Assembly (NCBI GenBank): GCA_947259165.1
Contig: CAMYKY010000011.1
Span: 37,903-81,570, forward strand
Direction of reading: 5' to 3'
Source: an uncultured Acidobacteriota bacterium
Lineage (GTDB): Bacteria > Acidobacteriota > Vicinamibacteria > Marinacidobacterales > SMYC01
Length of the DNA stretch: 43,668 nucleotides
The translations under genes and the position numbers were made by a program. Shown here one piece after another: positions 42,079 through 43,668 of the stretch (position 1 is its first letter; each line of letters starts with the position of its first letter). Below the pieces are notes generated by a model. The model saw only the letters and a list, made by a program, of their open reading frames with translations, was not told the origin of the DNA and made no database searches.

Positions 42079-42738
42079 TCAAACGGCAGCGCCGACTTTC
42101 TGCGCGTTCCGGTAATCCTCGAGAAAACGCTCGAGGCCGCTGTCGGTGAGCGGGTGTTTCAACAGCCCCTTGTAAACCTTCGCCGGAATCGTCGCAATGT
42201 CAGCACCAATGCGTGCGGCTTCGATCACGTGGAGCGGGTTGCGAATGCTGGCGACGAGAATCTCCGTCTCGAATGCGTAGTTCCTATAGACCTGTTGGAT
42301 ATCGCGGATGAGCGACATCCCATCGACACCGATATCGTCGAGCCGGCCGACGAACGGGCTGATGATGTAGGCACCCGCCTTGGCCGCGAAGATCGCCTGT
42401 GGCACCGAAAAGCACAACGTAACGTTCGAGCGAATGCCGTCTTGTTTGAGAATCCGCACCGCTTTCAGACCCTCGACGATGAGCGGACACTTCACAACGA
42501 TGTTCGGCGCGATCTTGGCCAAGTCTCTGCCTTCGCGGACCATTCCTTCGGAGTCCGTCGAGACGACCTCGGCCGAGACCGGACCCTCAACCAGCGCGCA
42601 AATCTCTTCCAGGATTTCGCGATCCGGGGCCGGCTCTTTCGCAAGTAGGCTGGGGTTCGTGGTAATGCCGTCAACGAGCCCGAGGGCCGACGCCTCTCGA
42701 ATTTCGTCTACGTTGGCCGTATCCAGGAAAAACTTCAT
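42079..42738 (-). CDS. Small transaldolase (fructose-6-phosphate aldolase-type)
   Basis: 219 residues, as in the short TalC/FSA subfamily. [13 protein letters not shown] at the start, [14 protein letters not shown] and the Schiff-base Lys83 in NIVVKCPL are family marks, with [42 protein letters not shown] in the second half. It exchanges three-carbon dihydroxyacetone units in the pentose phosphate pathway, or cleaves fructose 6-phosphate; the exact activity cannot be told. GGAGG lies about 7 nt upstream of the ATG. The 109-bp gap to the carboxyltransferase gene holds no ORF. Confidence 0.94.
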   Translation of the reverse strand: MKFFLDTANVDEIREASALGLVDGITTNPSLLAKEPAPDREILEEICALVEGPVSAEVVSTDSEGMVREGRDLAKIAPNIVVKCPLIVEGLKAVRILKQDGIRSNVTLCFSVPQAIFAAKAGAYIISPFVGRLDDIGVDGMSLIRDIQQVYRNYAFETEILVASIRNPLHVIEAARIGADIATIPAKVYKGLLKHPLTDSGLERFLEDYRNAQKVGAAV

Positions 42739-42748
42739 CGTGTCTCCT

Positions 42749-42775
42749 CCAGATGGTCCAGATGGTCCAGATGGT
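42749..42775. repeat. Three exact copies of a 9-bp tandem repeat in the transaldolase leader
   Basis: CCAGATGGT is repeated three times head to tail, ending (in minus-strand direction) right at the ribosome-binding site of the transaldolase gene. The repeat number could vary by slippage. The rest of the 67-bp gap holds an AT-rich patch (CTATATATC at 42780-42788) that may be its -10 region. Confidence 0.75.
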
Positions 42776-42805
42776 CGCTACTATATATCCAAATCCGGAT
42801 CGAGC

Positions 42806-43668
42806 TCAGCGGCGCACAAAGGTGACGTCCGAGAGCTCACTCATTTTGCTTTCGTTAGCCGCGGGAGCATCATCGATCGCCGTGATCCCGTAGTGATAGG
42901 TCTCTCCCGCCGCCACGGTGTCGTCGGAATAGGTTGGGACTCGCAGCAGGGCGTCGTTGAGCAGCTCGAACGGGCCGTCCGGCGATCCAGCTCGATAGAC
43001 ACGGTAGCCGGCGACATCGATCCGCTCGACCTCGGTCCACGTGAGCAGCACGTCGTCTCCCGAGCGAACGGCGACGAGCCCCGTCGGAGAAGGCGGGGCG
43101 AACGTGTCGGTTGGCACCAAACAAACTTCCGGTGACGGCTCGCTCTCGATGGACGCCTCATTCTTGAGCGGCGGAATCTCGGGAACGATGACGATGGGCC
43201 CCTCTAACGGGTCTTCGGCTGCGATCGCGGGCTCGGTATCGAGCTCGACAGGCTCAATAGGCTCACTCAGTGGAGGAAGCTGTGCGAGGTCGCCGGGCTC
43301 AGCGAGCTCACTCGATTCGGTGGGCTCGACGGGTGGTGGCACGACCGACTTGACGACGTAGCATGCACCGACGCCGAACGTGACCGAGCGATCGACGAAC
43401 TCGGTGACGCCAATCGGCTGAGCGTTGAGAGGACGACTCGGGTACGTGGCGGCTGATTCTGCGCGACGGAACACGGAGTAAAACGCCGAGCTTTCGTCGA
43501 CATCCGTCGCCGTCTCATCGGAGACCTCGGGCACGGCGCCGTTCCATCGTAGCGCGACGAAACCGTCGCCGGTGTCGGCCGCTGGCTGGCCGGGCGTCAA
43601 CAGGGTCGCGACCGGCTCGATCTGCACAGTGGTGGTTCGCTCACCTCGCCGACCTCCCCGATTGGAGT
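42806..43668 (-). CDS. Fibronectin type III domain protein, 5' end outside the window
   Basis: The frame stays open to the right edge, so about 287 codons of the C-terminal part are visible and the start is missing. An apparent GTG start at 43627 is unlikely, since in-frame sequence before it continues (GERTTT then VQIEPVATLLTPGQ). It holds part of one FN3-like module (ALRWNGAVPEV, then the strand-F Cys in GVGACYVVKSVV), a Pro/Glu-rich linker of about 80 residues and a last FN3 module (PTGLVAVRSGDDVLLTWTEV; AGYRVYRAGSPDGPF; YHYGITAIDDAP). I recall such proteins as lipoproteins near this carbon-metabolism region in acidobacteria-like genomes, but a lipobox cannot be checked. Role: probably extracellular binding; unknown. 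Confidence 0.85.
   Translation of the reverse strand, partial: SNRGGRRGERTTTVQIEPVATLLTPGQPAADTGDGFVALRWNGAVPEVSDETATDVDESSAFYSVFRRAESAATYPSRPLNAQPIGVTEFVDRSVTFGVGACYVVKSVVPPPVEPTESSELAEPGDLAQLPPLSEPIEPVELDTEPAIAAEDPLEGPIVIVPEIPPLKNEASIESEPSPEVCLVPTDTFAPPSPTGLVAVRSGDDVLLTWTEVERIDVAGYRVYRAGSPDGPFELLNDALLRVPTYSDDTVAAGETYHYGITAIDDAPAANESKMSELSDVTFVRR

Overview
The window is a gene-dense, high-GC stretch from a Gram-negative (diderm) bacterium. The evidence is a BamA/TamA-type Omp85 protein, a TamB-like inter-membrane protein, a SurA-like periplasmic chaperone, a MacA/LolCDE-like ABC efflux set and a PEP-CTERM surface protein with its own sigma-54 promoter. TPR/FG-GAP and ASPIC/UnbV proteins, FN3 proteins and a three-subunit acyl-CoA carboxylase remind me of Acidobacteriota or uncultured deltaproteobacteria-like lineages. 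This placement is a recollection of typical gene content; no marker gene was compared. No rRNA, tRNA, CRISPR array, phage, transposase or replication origin was found.

Layout. 0-1.9 kb: 3' end missing, a secreted TPR plus FG-GAP protein (minus strand), divergent from an ABC-F ATPase (1.9-3.9 kb). 4.0-8.3 kb: operon of a membrane fusion protein, an ATPase and two FtsX/MacB-type permeases, followed by a CRTAC1-like FG-GAP/ASPIC protein. 10.1-16.3 kb: RNase HI, two large multi-membrane GT-C-like proteins, a GT2 glycosyltransferase and, on the opposite strand, a YkgJ-type cysteine-cluster protein. 16.3-17.3 kb: PhzF-family protein. 17.5-23.0 kb: a membrane-anchored oligopeptide-type binding protein, a histidine kinase, an NtrC-family sigma-54 activator, then a very good sigma-54 promoter driving a PEP-CTERM protein that ends in a strong terminator. 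23.1-23.8 kb: a broken terC-family gene. 23.9-26.1 kb: an O-methyltransferase and a YjbQ-family protein, divergent from an M20 peptidase. 26.3-27.3 kb: an RpoD/RpoS-like sigma factor. 27.6-30.8 kb: a coiled-coil protein of unknown function and two GT4 glycosyltransferases. 30.8-38.2 kb (minus): TamB-like, Omp85 and SurA-like genes in one operon. 38.3-42.0 kb (minus): acyl-CoA carboxylase (carboxyltransferase, biotin carboxylase, biotin carrier). 42.1-42.7 kb: a small transaldolase. The right edge holds a FN3 protein whose 5' end is missing.

The most interesting unit is the 17.5-23.0 kb module. A peptide-binding protein without any transporter permease is linked to a kinase and a sigma-54 activator, next to a sigma-54-driven exosortase substrate. 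I infer an extracellular solute-sensing system that controls a surface protein. A second point of interest is an Omp85 protein with about seven POTRA-like repeats, coupled to TamB and to a chaperone without a PPIase domain. The intergenic gaps carry several repeat families: a 24-bp ATTCAGC-type repeat in two copies, and G-rich inverted-repeat elements in two copies.
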